Below are positions 23,295-33,293 of a stretch of DNA of 64,000 bases, in pieces (position 1 is the first letter of the stretch; every line of letters starts with the position of its first letter). Made by a program: the position numbers and the translations under genes. The notes beneath the pieces are model-generated. The model did not search any database. It had not been told where the DNA came from and worked only from the letters and a program-made list of their open reading frames with translations. This DNA is from Aliidiomarina sedimenti. Lineage in GTDB: Bacteria > Pseudomonadota > Gammaproteobacteria > Enterobacterales > Alteromonadaceae. The DNA lies in contig NZ_PIPN01000001.1 of assembly GCF_003986955.1 (NCBI RefSeq), positions 248,001 through 312,000 on the forward strand. Direction: 5' to 3'.

Positions 23295-23567
23295 ATGGCA
23301 GATTCAGATGCCATTGAGATAAGTGGTGAAATGAATGAATGGAGCAGGGTTGCTGCGAGTGGAAATACAAGCTCAGCCAAGTTCTGTCCGGTGTGCGCTA
23401 ACCACATATACCATTACAACCCAGGCAATCCTCAGCATCTTATGTTAAAGCCATCTACGCTTGCAGATACAAGCGATATAAACCCAACCATTCACTTGTG
23501 GGTTTGTGAAAAACAAGACTGGGTACAAATACCTGAGGGTGTCATGACCTATGAGACGCAACCATAG
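23295..23567 (+). CDS. truncated GFA-family protein (C-terminal half)
   Basis: 90 residues matching only the C-terminal half of glutathione-dependent formaldehyde-activating (GFA)-type proteins: EWSRVAASGN, the second zinc pair FCPVCANHIYH, LKPSTLADTSDINPTIHLWV and QDWVQIPEGVMTYETQP. The N-terminal CxCG and CHCxxCRK zinc ligands are absent and a stop codon (TAG 23280) closes the frame upstream, so it cannot form a normal GFA zinc site alone. GAGG lies 9 bases before the ATG, so it may still be translated. It is probably a remnant. A full GFA gene follows at 23602. Confidence 0.65.
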   Translation: MADSDAIEISGEMNEWSRVAASGNTSSAKFCPVCANHIYHYNPGNPQHLMLKPSTLADTSDINPTIHLWVCEKQDWVQIPEGVMTYETQP

Positions 23568-23601
23568 GTAGCTAACTAACACGTTAATTAAGGAATACCC
23601 T

Positions 23602-24036
23602 ATGAAGGGAGAGTGTCTTTGCGGAGCGGTGAAATTTGCGATCGACGGGGAACTGCCGAATTTATATCAATGTCATTGCTCGCTATGCCGTAAAACCACG
23701 GGAGCAGCGGCTAATACGGCTACATTTGTAACTCAGGAGCGCTTTCAGTGGGTTACAGGTCTATCTAAAATCAGTTCCTTTCAAAAACCAACAGGGTATC
23801 GGAATGATTTCTGCTCGCATTGTGGTAGTTCAGTACCCAATAAATTGAGAAATACTGATTTAGTATGGATCCCTGCTGGCTTACTTGATGAAACAACGAC
23901 ATCCGAAGTAGCCGTTCATCTTCACCTATCATCATCGGCTACTTGGGAGTCTGAATCAGGTAGCTGCGTTCGACTAGACGCTGGACCCGACAGTCTGCAA
24001 GCACTTAACAACGCATTGCAGCGGACAAGCCGGTAA
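23602..24036 (+). CDS. GFA family zinc protein
   Basis: 144 residues, full length. Zinc ligands in order: CLCGAVKF near 5-12, CHCSLCRKTTG near 27-37 and FCSHCGSSVPN near 76-86. The family was named after a supposed glutathione-dependent formaldehyde-activating enzyme; most members have no proven reaction. The start follows AAGGAATACCCT. It stands behind the truncated paralogue at 23295, from which it differs strongly, so the two are not a recent duplication. Confidence 0.82.
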   Translation: MKGECLCGAVKFAIDGELPNLYQCHCSLCRKTTGAAANTATFVTQERFQWVTGLSKISSFQKPTGYRNDFCSHCGSSVPNKLRNTDLVWIPAGLLDETTTSEVAVHLHLSSSATWESESGSCVRLDAGPDSLQALNNALQRTSR

Positions 24037-24235
24037 GCGCCCTGATTTCTTGGGAGCCGGTTAGAGTTAGCAACGATGAGATGATAGAAGTGCAGCACCC
24101 CTTAAGTACCTCGAACTGTGCATACTGTGCCGACCTTGTAACCGGGAATAATGGCGCAGAACTTGCTTATTGTTACTGACTAAGAACAAGCAATCAGCAG
24201 GGATGTGACCTGTTGCCACACTTTAAAGGAGTAAA
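24037..24235. other. intergenic stretch with weak palindrome only
   Basis: Just after the GFA stop, GCCGGTAAGCGCCC and GGGAGCCGGTTAG form an imperfect inverted repeat (about 24029-24063) that could be a very decayed attC. The rest up to the small frame at 24236 shows no gene, RNA or clear promoter. Confidence 0.35.
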
Positions 24236-24406
24236 GTTAGTACGCGATCACAGACTAAACCTATAATATTCGCCGTGTTGGCGGTGATCTTACTATCGAT
24301 TTTACGTGTGGAAGTGGAAGTACGTTTCGGAGTAGATCTTTTATATGTTTGGTTGGGCGCTATCTGCGCGATCATTGGGGTTTTTGTTGGTCGACTCTAT
24401 AAGTAA
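24236..24406 (+). pseudogene. small membrane protein frame lacking a start codon
   Basis: An open frame of about 56 residues reads STRSQTKPIIFAVLAVILLS then ILRVEVEVRFGVDLLYVWLG and AICAIIGVFVGRLYK: two hydrophobic helices with a basic N- and C-terminus. AAAGGAG lies in front, but the start position holds GTT (24236) where an ATG is expected; in-frame GTG codons occur only inside the first helix. It is either a gene that lost its start or one using an internal GTG. Function unknown. Confidence 0.4.
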
Positions 24407-24489
24407 ACGTAAGCAGCATTGATCAACCGTGCATGTCATGTAGATACATGTAGGTCATAGCGCCCTTAAAACTTAAACACCACACAAAC

Positions 24490-24524
24490 AAAAAGGCCCA
24501 CAGCTTTCACTGTGGGCCTTTTTT
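24490..24524 (-). terminator. rho-independent terminator after tRNA-Val
   Basis: GGCCCACAG pairs with CTGTGGGCC around a 6-base loop, with A-runs on one side and T-runs on the other, so it can work on both strands. It follows the tRNA gene on the minus strand. Confidence 0.85.
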
Positions 24525-24529
24525 GAATT

Positions 24530-24606
<77 letters not shown>

Positions 24607-24777
24607 AAATGCTTCGGCAGCGTTGCTGCGTTGAAGACGGCGCTAATAATAGTGAGTTGGGCCTGGTGGTGCAAGTACTTTTTCCTGTTGCCTGAACTGT
24701 TTGCACAAAAGCTGAGCGGTGCGCGGCGATAGCTCGGCTACACTGGGAGTTGGTTAACAACTGTGGAGTAGCTGCCG

Positions 24778-25719
24778 GTGCAAAAGATTAATGAGGATAT
24801 TTCCGCGTTCATGGAGCAGGTGGTTGAGGAAGAAAAAGCCATTGAACATCAGGGTGAGCGGGTAACTACGTTCGGCGTGAGTGATAGCAATGAGCATGAG
24901 TTGTTTGGGGTCTGTGCGGTGGGGCTGGATGGTAAAACCTGCTGTGGCTCGAATGACAGGGTTCGTTTTCCCCTTGAAAGCACCTCAAAAGCGCTGACTC
25001 TGGCGCTGGCACTGGAAGATGTTGGTCATGATGAGTTCTTTCGCCATATTGGTCAGGAGCCGCGTGGCGATGCGTTTAACTCGGCGGCTGCAATAGAAGA
25101 GGGCATTCATGGTATTCCGTCGAACCCGATGATCAATGCGGGTGCCATTGCGACCACGGCCATGATCCACGGCCAGAACGGCACCGAGCGCTTTGCCCGT
25201 ATTCTTGATTTTGTTCGTCGTCTGGCGGACAACGACAGCATTGATTACAACCATACAATGTACGAAGAGGAAGACAAGGATCTCAACCGGGGGCTGTTTT
25301 ATATAATGCGCAGCCATGGGGTGCTGCAGGGTCGCGAAGAGGACAAACTGACGCCGTATTTTAAGCAGACCTCGATTGAAATGAACTGCGTGGATCTGGC
25401 GCGGATTGCCGCGGTGTTTGCCAATTACGGGCGTGATTTGAAAAGCGGCAAACAGCTGATTTCCGAGCGTACTGTGCAAACGGTATTAACCTTGATGTTT
25501 ACCACGGGCATGTATCAGGCATCGGGTCAGTACGCTCTGGAGGTGGGAATGCCCTCAAAAAGTGGTATTTCCGGCTGTATTATGGCGGTGGCTCCGGGCC
25601 GAATGGGGCTGGCTACTATAGGCCCGGCACTGGATGACAGTGGTAATAGCATTGCCGGGGTCCGGATTTTGAAAAAGCTCGCTCAGCGCTGGCAGCTGGG
25701 TGTTTTTTCACGTACCTAA
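24778..25719 (+). CDS. glsA: glutaminase A
   Basis: 313 residues, normal length. It hydrolyses L-glutamine to glutamate and ammonia in the cytoplasm. The serine-dependent beta-lactamase-like fold shows the SxxK dyad in ESTSKALTLALAL near 63-66, NPMINAGAIAT near 117-127, the catalytic-site Tyr region in FANYGRDL, and the closing PSKSGISGCI motif near 260. The start is GTG at 24778. It runs alone, convergent with the DUF3080 gene, whose stop overlaps its end by four bases (25716-25719). Confidence 0.93.
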   Translation: MQKINEDISAFMEQVVEEEKAIEHQGERVTTFGVSDSNEHELFGVCAVGLDGKTCCGSNDRVRFPLESTSKALTLALALEDVGHDEFFRHIGQEPRGDAFNSAAAIEEGIHGIPSNPMINAGAIATTAMIHGQNGTERFARILDFVRRLADNDSIDYNHTMYEEEDKDLNRGLFYIMRSHGVLQGREEDKLTPYFKQTSIEMNCVDLARIAAVFANYGRDLKSGKQLISERTVQTVLTLMFTTGMYQASGQYALEVGMPSKSGISGCIMAVAPGRMGLATIGPALDDSGNSIAGVRILKKLAQRWQLGVFSRT

Positions 25720-26822
25720 CTATCCAGTGGATCTGTGGTGAGCTGACATTGAGCGCGCAGCTGCTGCCATAGGCGGCTGTGCTCAACTGTTAACGCACGA
25801 ACCTGTTCAGCATGGCTGTCACTGCCAATCAGCTGATTAATATACTGCTGCCACTCAGGCTGAACACTGAACGCGCTTAACTTATTGAGCTGCGAGGTAA
25901 TCAGCTGTTGGTCTGCGTTCCAGCGTGTCAGGCGTGGCTCAACCTGAGCGAGATAAACAGTCTGCATCAGCGTCTGCAGGCGTTGCGATTGGGCAGGGGA
26001 TCCAGAGGCACTGGTTGAGGTGCATTCAAGCTGCTCGGCGGCGCCAGCAAGCTGTTGATTGATAGCGCGCAGCCAGGCTTCGGTCTGGTGCATGGTTCGC
26101 CATTGCCGCGGCAGCGCGTCTGATTGCGCTAAGGTTCGTAAGTGCTGATTGTAGGGTTCGAGATCCAATTGGCCGAAGTGGCCTGCCACCGCCTGCGTGA
26201 AAAGCTGTTGCAGATACTGAAGCGCAGCCAACGCTGCCTCTAAATCAGAACTGTCGTCGCTGGCATGGCCGGCAGAATGGGCGCGCAAGGCCTGACGAAA
26301 GCTGTCGCCACGGGTGAGTAGCTGGTCGATGTAAAGTGGCAGGGTTTGCACTTTGTGCGCTCGGGCGTCGGTCAGCATGCTATGGATACGCGGGTCGTTG
26401 TCCACTGCACTTTGTGCATTTTGCAGGCACTCGTCAATAGCTTTAAGACTGTCCAGTTCATAGCGCAGCCTGGCTTGTGGCGACTGCGCGATACCCAACG
26501 CACTGTTACGCTGCGCAATTAGCTGGCTTAGTCGGCAATGGTCGAGGCGCAAGGTATCGAGCAGACCGACACTGAAGCGCTCAATTTCAAGGCGCAACGC
26601 GTCTGAACGCGGCATTACTGGCAGCGGAGTCGGTTGGACGGGGACGGGCTGTTCACTGAGACTGTCACTCAGCGCCTGGTGGTAGCGCTGCCACAGCCGT
26701 TCGCTGTCACTGCCACCTGAGCAGGCCACCAGCATAAGCAGACTGGCAATGACAATGGACTTTCCCAGCCTGGCTAAACTGAGTACACTTGTGGTCAATT
26801 TTACTGACTGAGGTTGCTGCAT
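25716..26822 (-). CDS. DUF3080 family lipoprotein
   Basis: About 368 residues. A signal peptide ends in the lipobox LLMLVAC followed by SGG, giving a membrane-anchored periplasmic protein. The rest is helical with many Gln and Leu residues (LDTLRLDHCRLSQLIAQRNS motif, typical of DUF3080), and no enzymatic site is known. The start is uncertain: ATG at 26822 overlaps the divergent ribE start, and a TTG at 26798 would leave room for promoters. Function unknown. Confidence 0.75.
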   Translation of the reverse strand: MQQPQSVKLTTSVLSLARLGKSIVIASLLMLVACSGGSDSERLWQRYHQALSDSLSEQPVPVQPTPLPVMPRSDALRLEIERFSVGLLDTLRLDHCRLSQLIAQRNSALGIAQSPQARLRYELDSLKAIDECLQNAQSAVDNDPRIHSMLTDARAHKVQTLPLYIDQLLTRGDSFRQALRAHSAGHASDDSSDLEAALAALQYLQQLFTQAVAGHFGQLDLEPYNQHLRTLAQSDALPRQWRTMHQTEAWLRAINQQLAGAAEQLECTSTSASGSPAQSQRLQTLMQTVYLAQVEPRLTRWNADQQLITSQLNKLSAFSVQPEWQQYINQLIGSDSHAEQVRALTVEHSRLWQQLRAQCQLTTDPLDS

Positions 26823-27447
26823 GTTCACCGGTATTGTCCAGACTCAGGCGCGTGTTGACGCCATCGAAGATAAGAACCAGTTTCGCCATTTACGCCTGGC
26901 CGTCAACCCCTTGCATCTGCAAAACCTGGAAGTGGGCGCTAGTATTGCAATTAATGGCTGTTGTTTAACGGTGACCCGCTTCGAAGAGCAGGGCGAACAG
27001 GGATTTGCTGAATTCGATGTGATTGACGAAACCTTGCGGTTAACCAACCTCGGCCGTTTGCAGCAGGCTGACACCGTTAATTTTGAACGCTCGCTGACCG
27101 TAGGCCGTGAGCTGGGTGGCCATATCGTGTCGGGCCATGTGCATTGCGTCGCCACCGTGACTGAGCGCAATGACAGCGCCAACAATTGCAGTATGCGACT
27201 GGAGGTGCCGGTAAAGTGGATGGACTATATTCTGGCGAAAGGCTTTGTTGCGGTGGATGGGGCCAGTTTAACGGTCGGCGAAACCGACGAAAATGGCTTT
27301 TGGTTGCATCTGATCCCGGAAACCTTGTCGGTCACTACGCTGGGCCGGGTTCAGGTTGGTGACAGCTTAAACATTGAAGCGGATCAGCAGACTATCACCA
27401 CTGTTGAAACCGTGAAGCGTGTTCTGGCTAAACAAATGGCTGGCTAA
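26821..27447 (+). CDS. ribE: riboflavin synthase alpha subunit
   Basis: 208 residues. It dismutates two 6,7-dimethyl-8-ribityllumazine molecules to riboflavin and the pyrimidine precursor. Two lumazine-binding domains are visible, each with the ING/VDG-CLT or SLT pattern: residues 1-96 starting MFTGIVQ with INGCCLTV, and 97-190 with GGHIVSGHVH and VDGASLTV. It stands apart from the rest of the riboflavin genes. The start is back to back with the DUF3080 gene. Confidence 0.93.
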   Translation: MFTGIVQTQARVDAIEDKNQFRHLRLAVNPLHLQNLEVGASIAINGCCLTVTRFEEQGEQGFAEFDVIDETLRLTNLGRLQQADTVNFERSLTVGRELGGHIVSGHVHCVATVTERNDSANNCSMRLEVPVKWMDYILAKGFVAVDGASLTVGETDENGFWLHLIPETLSVTTLGRVQVGDSLNIEADQQTITTVETVKRVLAKQMAG

Positions 27448-27462
27448 AAAGGCACCTGACAC

Positions 27463-27675
27463 TCAATAATATTGTTCATCATCGGCGTCGACGCTGACAT
27501 GCAGTTTACCGTCGCCGATGTCACGGTGGATGCGGATGTGGATATCGCCGCCACACGCCGCGCACTCGTCCTGATAGTCCTGTTCTTCCTCACTAATATC
27601 AATATCGAGATGAACATTATGTCCACAATGCGGACAGTGTAAAATTGCGTCTTTTAACTGCGTAGTTGCTGCCAT
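27463..27675 (-). CDS. CPXCG-motif cysteine-rich zinc protein
   Basis: 70 residues with two cysteine pairs, CPHCGHN near 14-20 and CAACGGD near 38-44, separated by an acidic stretch (ISEEEQDYQDE). This is the small CPxCG family, presumed to bind one zinc ion. Conserved in many gammaproteobacteria, function unknown. Convergent with ribE. Confidence 0.82.
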   Translation of the reverse strand: MAATTQLKDAILHCPHCGHNVHLDIDISEEEQDYQDECAACGGDIHIRIHRDIGDGKLHVSVDADDEQYY

Positions 27676-27825
27676 GGCGCGCCTCGGTTGCCTTTTTGTT
27701 GTTTGCTGCCCGGATTCGGATAGCTTGGCTTGGTAAATAAGTGTAGCAAGCAGGCGAGATTTTGCCTGCTGCTATGCCAGCACGGCTATGCCAGCAAAAC
27801 TATGCCAGCAAGCAACCAGAGGCGG

Positions 27826-28725
27826 TTAACGTAAAAACAGCAGTGCAATACCAGCCAGAGCCAGCAGGGTTCCGAGCAGGGCTCGTAGCGACAGTGTTTT
27901 TCCCAGAAGTACATTAATTGCAATCATGAACAGCGGTGCTGTGGCGAGCAGGGTTTGCGCAATGCCGGGTGTCACATAGGCAATAGCCACCTGCTGCAGA
28001 CCAATGGCCATAAAGGTGCCAAAAAAGATTGCCACCATCAGCGGCAGCAAGCGGGTTTTCGCCAGTGCCTGACGGGTACTGGTTAGAATGCCGGGGGCGA
28101 CCAGCAAAAGGCCGATGGTTAAGGCTAAAGTGCCACCGCCGAGCCGCACCAATGCTGCCTGCAAGGCGTTAATTTCAAAGGCCTGCAAGGCGTGAAAGGC
28201 CATCACCAGACCCACCGCCTGACACCAGGCCGCGGTGACCGCAAAGGCCAGTCCGGAACGGCTCAGGCGCGCGGGCATCTGGTCGTGTTGCATACGTTTC
28301 TCGCTGAGCACAAAGATTACCCCGGCAATAACGGTTAATGCGGCGATAATTTCCAGCAGGCTGAGCCGCTCACGCAGAAACATCCAGGCCAGTACGGCAG
28401 CAAAGGGTGGGGCCAGGTACTCAAGCAATATGGTGTGTGCAGGACCAAGGCGACGCAGGGCGGAGAAGTAACAGGTGTCGCCGATGGTTATACCGATGAC
28501 ACCGCTGAGCAGTAACCACCACAGGGCCGGTGAGCGCAGGTCAAGTTCAAAGCCAAGACCAAACAGGTACAGGCTGCCAAGTAACAGGGGGCAGGCAACC
28601 AGGCCTTTTACCAGGTTTAACTGCGCGGCACTGAGGTGCAGGCTTGAGCGATTATAGAGTAAGGTCGCCAGCGCCCAGAACAGGGCTGCCAATAACGCGG
28701 CTAGTTGGCCAATAAGCAAAGTCAT
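27826..28725 (-). CDS. EamA/DMT superfamily transporter
   Basis: 299 residues with about ten membrane helices arranged as two EamA repeats (about 1-140 and 150-299). The end of the first repeat carries the typical ERLSLLEIIAALTVIAGVIF. It is an inner-membrane exporter of metabolites; the substrate is not predictable. It is transcribed away from thrS. Confidence 0.87.
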   Translation of the reverse strand: MTLLIGQLAALLAALFWALATLLYNRSSLHLSAAQLNLVKGLVACPLLLGSLYLFGLGFELDLRSPALWWLLLSGVIGITIGDTCYFSALRRLGPAHTILLEYLAPPFAAVLAWMFLRERLSLLEIIAALTVIAGVIFVLSEKRMQHDQMPARLSRSGLAFAVTAAWCQAVGLVMAFHALQAFEINALQAALVRLGGGTLALTIGLLLVAPGILTSTRQALAKTRLLPLMVAIFFGTFMAIGLQQVAIAYVTPGIAQTLLATAPLFMIAINVLLGKTLSLRALLGTLLALAGIALLFLR

Positions 28726-28904
28726 AATTGAACTGCATTCATGTTTGCAAACAAAGTCGCTAGCTTACGTGGTTAATGGCATCCGGGCAAAGGTTGCGTT
28801 GCGCTAAGGCCCTGCTTTAGGTATAGTTTCTGCCACGTTATAGCCTTACCGACAAACAATGCATGTGGCACTTGGTAGGTGTCACCACTGTGAAAGGAAC
28901 TATC

Positions 28905-30818
28905 ATGCCTGTAATTACACTTCCTGATGGCAGTCAACGCGAGTTTGACCGCCCTGTTTCCGTGTTAGATATTGCGCTGGACATTGGTCCCGGCCTGGCC
29001 AAAGCAACCGTAGCTGGTCGCGTGAATGGTGAACTGGTTGACGCCAGTGACCCCATAGATACCGATGCAAAAGTCGAAATTATCACCCCAAAAAACAGCG
29101 AAGGCATCGAGATAATTCGCCATTCGTGTGCGCATTTACTTGGCCATGCCATTAAGCAGCTGTGGCCAGACACCAAAATGGCCATCGGCCCGACCATCGA
29201 TAACGGCTTTTATTACGATGTCGATATCGATCGGCCATTGAGCCAGGACGATTTGCAGGCACTGGAAAAGCGCATGCAGGAACTGGCTAAGACTGACTAT
29301 GACGTGGTCAAAAAGAAAGTCAGCTGGGCTGAGGCGCGGGAAGTGTTCGTCGAGCGCAGTGAACCGTACAAAGTTGAAATCCTGGATGACAATATCAGTA
29401 AAGATGATCGTCCAGGGCTGTATCACCACGAAGAATATGTCGACATGTGCCGCGGTCCGCACGTGCCGAATATGCGTTTTTGCAGGCATTTTAAAGTCAT
29501 GAAAGTGGCCGGAGCCTACTGGCGCGGTGATTCTGATAACAAGATGCTGCAGCGTATTTATGGTACCGCCTGGGCCGACAAAAAAGAGCTCAAGGCTTAC
29601 CTGCAGCGTCTGGAAGAAGCAGAAAAACGGGACCACCGTAAAATCGGCAAGATCCAGAATCTGTTCCACTGGCAGGAAGAAGCGCCGGGAATGGTGTTCT
29701 GGCACCACAACGGCTGGACTATTTTCCAGGAACTGGAAAAGTTCATCCGCGAAAAGCTGCGTGAATACGATTACGATGAAGTAAAAGGCCCATTTATGAT
29801 GGACCGGGTGCTGTGGGAAAAATCAGGTCACTGGGAGAAGTTCTCCGAGCTGATGTTTACCACTCATTCTGAATCGCGCGATTATGCCATTAAGCCGATG
29901 AACTGCCCGGGGCATGTGCAGATCTTCAACCAGGGTCTGAAGTCGTACCGTGACCTGCCATTGCGCATGGCCGAGTTCGGCTGCTGTCACCGTAATGAAC
30001 CTTCAGGCGCGCTGCATGGCTTAATGCGTGTGCGCGGGTTTACCCAGGATGACGCCCATATTTTCTGTACTGAAGAACAAATTCAGGAAGAAGTCGCTGG
30101 CTGTATTCGTATGGTTTACGAGACGTACCAGGCATTCGGTTTTGATCGTATTGACGTCAAGCTGTCAACGCGGCCGGAGAAACGGCTGGGTGATGACGCC
30201 ATGTGGGACCGCTCAGAAGCGGCGCTGGCTGAAGCACTGAAAAGTCATGACATCGAATTTGAATACCTGCCAGGCGAGGGCGCTTTCTACGGTCCTAAGA
30301 TCGAGTTTACCTTGTTCGATTGTCTCGGCCGGCACTGGCAGTGTGGCACCATTCAGCTAGACTTTGCCTTGCCTGAGCGTTTAGGCGCAACCTATGTGGG
30401 CGAAGACAACGAGCGCCATACGCCGGTGATGATTCACCGTGCAATTCTGGGCTCGCTGGAACGTTTTATGGGTATTTTGATTGAAGAATATGCTGGTTTC
30501 TTCCCGACCTGGTTATCGCCGAGACAGGCAGTGGTGATGAATATCACCGATAAACAGGCCGATTATGTCAATGAAGTGGTCGCAGATATGAAAAAACAAG
30601 GATTTCGCGTGACCGCCGACTTGAGAAATGAGAAGATAGGCTTTAAAATTCGCGAGCATACTTTACAGCGTGTTCCCTACCTCATTGTCGTTGGTGACAA
30701 AGAGGTCGAAAACGGCGAATTAGCCGTCCGTACGCGCAAAGGTGACGATTTAGGAACATTCAGCGTGGCTGAGTTTACTGAGCACCTGCGTCAGGAAGTG
30801 GATACACGCAACTTATAA
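28905..30818 (+). CDS. thrS: threonyl-tRNA synthetase
   Basis: 637 residues. It charges tRNA-Thr. Domains in order: N-terminal TGS ([14 protein letters not shown], 1-60), editing SAD domain with [11 protein letters not shown] near 72 and CRGPHVPN near 182, catalytic class II core with KPMNCPGH near 332 and the motif 2 region [15 protein letters not shown], and the anticodon-binding domain from about 535. The ATG at 28905 follows AAAGGAAC; the longer frame from 28863 is not conserved sequence. First gene of thrS-infC-rpmI-rplT. Confidence 0.96.
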   Translation: MPVITLPDGSQREFDRPVSVLDIALDIGPGLAKATVAGRVNGELVDASDPIDTDAKVEIITPKNSEGIEIIRHSCAHLLGHAIKQLWPDTKMAIGPTIDNGFYYDVDIDRPLSQDDLQALEKRMQELAKTDYDVVKKKVSWAEAREVFVERSEPYKVEILDDNISKDDRPGLYHHEEYVDMCRGPHVPNMRFCRHFKVMKVAGAYWRGDSDNKMLQRIYGTAWADKKELKAYLQRLEEAEKRDHRKIGKIQNLFHWQEEAPGMVFWHHNGWTIFQELEKFIREKLREYDYDEVKGPFMMDRVLWEKSGHWEKFSELMFTTHSESRDYAIKPMNCPGHVQIFNQGLKSYRDLPLRMAEFGCCHRNEPSGALHGLMRVRGFTQDDAHIFCTEEQIQEEVAGCIRMVYETYQAFGFDRIDVKLSTRPEKRLGDDAMWDRSEAALAEALKSHDIEFEYLPGEGAFYGPKIEFTLFDCLGRHWQCGTIQLDFALPERLGATYVGEDNERHTPVMIHRAILGSLERFMGILIEEYAGFFPTWLSPRQAVVMNITDKQADYVNEVVADMKKQGFRVTADLRNEKIGFKIREHTLQRVPYLIVVGDKEVENGELAVRTRKGDDLGTFSVAEFTEHLRQEVDTRNL

Positions 30819-30839
30819 TTCTGTTTGGAGGAATACACA

Positions 30840-31379
30840 ATTAAAGGCGGAAAAAGAGGCCAAAAGGTCGATAAAACCCGAATTAATGATGACATCACTG
30901 CTGCTGAGATCCGTTTAATCGATCTGGAAGGCGAGCAGGCTGGCATCGTAAGTTTGAATGAAGCACTAGACGCTGCAGCAGAAGCGGGGGTAGACCTCGT
31001 CGAGATCAGTCCTAATGCAGAGCCGCCAGTGTGTCGAGTAATGGATTACGGTAAGTTCCTTTACGAAAAAAGTAAGGAACAAAAGGAAGCGAAGAAGAAG
31101 CAAAAACAGATTCAGGTTAAGGAAGTTAAATTCCGACCTGGAACTGATGAAGGCGATTACCAGGTAAAACTGCGCAACCTGCGTCGCTTTCTTGAGGGTG
31201 GTGACAAAACGAAAGTCACTATACGTTTCCGTGGCCGGGAAATGGCACATCAGGAACTGGGTACTGAGCTGTTGGAACGGGTCAAAAAAGACCTTGAAGA
31301 CATTGCTTTGTGCGAGTTCTTCCCTCGCCGGGCCGAAGGTCGCCAGATGATTATGGTGCTGGCACCTAACAAGAAGTGA
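30840..31379 (+). CDS. infC: translation initiation factor IF-3 (ATT start)
   Basis: 179 residues. It binds the 30S subunit, prevents premature 50S joining and checks the start codon. Sequence [20 protein letters not shown] corresponds to the E. coli IF-3 start. No ATG, GTG or TTG fits, while ATT at 30840 lies 8 bases after TTTGGAGGA. An ATT start is the conserved device by which IF-3 represses its own translation. The frame also opens at a TTG at 30825, but that codon overlaps the ribosome-binding site. It lies 21 bases after thrS. Confidence 0.95.
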   Translation: MKGGKRGQKVDKTRINDDITAAEIRLIDLEGEQAGIVSLNEALDAAAEAGVDLVEISPNAEPPVCRVMDYGKFLYEKSKEQKEAKKKQKQIQVKEVKFRPGTDEGDYQVKLRNLRRFLEGGDKTKVTIRFRGREMAHQELGTELLERVKKDLEDIALCEFFPRRAEGRQMIMVLAPNKK

Positions 31380-31397
31380 TTGAGGTCTTCAAGTAAG

Positions 31398-31417
31398 CGC
31401 AGCTGTTTACAGCTGCG
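31398..31417 (+). promoter_or_regulatory. hairpin between infC and rpmI
   Basis: CGCAGCTG-TTTA-CAGCTGCG is a perfect 8-bp stem followed by TTTCA. It lies in the infC-rpmI spacer, where other gammaproteobacteria have structures for attenuation or L20 control. The T-run is too short for a strong terminator. Confidence 0.5.
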
Positions 31418-31481
31418 TTTCACCCTGTCACACATTTAACTGTTACCCCGTTAATGGGGATTACAATGCGGAGTTTTAGCA

Positions 31482-31679
31482 ATGCCTAAAATGAAATCGG
31501 TAAAAAGTGCAACTAAGCGCTTTAAGAAAACTGCTTCAGGCGGTTACAAGTGCAAGCAGTCTCACCTGCGTCACATCCTGACCAAAAAGAGCTCTAAGCG
31601 TAAGCGTCATCTGCGTGCCAAGTCCATGGTACACCAGAATGATAAAGCCCTAGTTGATCGTATGTTGCCGTACGCGTAA
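31482..31679 (+). CDS. rpmI: 50S ribosomal protein L35
   Basis: 65 residues, full length, very basic. It starts [20 protein letters not shown] and contains the [18 protein letters not shown] stretch typical of bL35. Part of the infC-rpmI-rplT operon; translation is usually coupled to rplT and repressed by L20. Confidence 0.96.
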   Translation: MPKMKSVKSATKRFKKTASGGYKCKQSHLRHILTKKSSKRKRHLRAKSMVHQNDKALVDRMLPYA

Positions 31680-31704
31680 GCGTACGAAAGAGGAGAGATA
31701 AAGC

Positions 31705-32061
31705 ATGGCACGAGTAAAACGTGGTGTGGTCGCGCGTGCGCGTCACAAGAAAATACTGAAGCAAGCGAAAGGTTATTATGGTGCACGTAGTCGTGTTTTC
31801 CGTGTAGCGAAACAGGCTGTCACGAAAGCAGGTCAATACGCATACCGTGACCGTCGTGTGAAGAAACGTACGTTCCGTCAACTGTGGATCGTTCGTATCA
31901 ACGCTGCGGCGCGTCAAAGTGGTTTGTCTTACAGCCGTTTTATCAACGGTCTGAAGAAAGCTTCTGTTGAGATCGATCGCAAGATTCTGGCTGACATCGC
32001 GGTTCACGATCAGAAAGGCTTTGCCGCTCTGGTTGAGAAAGCAAAAGAAGGTCTGGCGTAA
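31705..32061 (+). CDS. rplT: 50S ribosomal protein L20
   Basis: 118 residues, full length. It binds 23S rRNA early in 50S assembly and represses its operon. The basic N-terminal tail [20 protein letters not shown] and the globular core with [14 protein letters not shown] are typical of bL20. It starts 25 bases after rpmI and ends the operon, before a strong terminator. Confidence 0.96.
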   Translation: MARVKRGVVARARHKKILKQAKGYYGARSRVFRVAKQAVTKAGQYAYRDRRVKKRTFRQLWIVRINAAARQSGLSYSRFINGLKKASVEIDRKILADIAVHDQKGFAALVEKAKEGLA

Positions 32062-32094
32062 GCTAGTCACTCTCGCGAGTAAGTAAGAATAGAG

Positions 32095-32120
32095 AAAGGG
32101 AGCCAGTGGCTCCCTTTTTT
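32095..32120 (+). terminator. rho-independent terminator after rplT
   Basis: AAAGGGAGCC-AGT-GGCTCCCTTT followed by T residues forms a strong stem-loop 34 bases after the rplT stop. Confidence 0.9.
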
Positions 32121-32195
32121 GTGCCTGTTTGCTGACAATTTTCACAAGCATGCCCATTTACACCTGCATTTCGTACTGACATTCAGGTATCATGA

Positions 32196-33281
<1,086 letters not shown>

Positions 33282-33293
33282 GGACCAGAGCCA

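Noticed and set aside
23574-23594. TAAC-AC-GTTA palindrome before the GFA gene as a mini attC
   Set aside because: Too short to fold as an attC and lacking the outer core bases.
28934-29708. Long open frames on the strand opposite thrS
   Set aside because: No ribosome-binding site or recognisable protein; shadows of the codon bias of thrS.
31594-32157. 187-codon open frame opposite rpmI and rplT
   Set aside because: Antisense to two ribosomal protein genes, no family resemblance and no promoter evidence.
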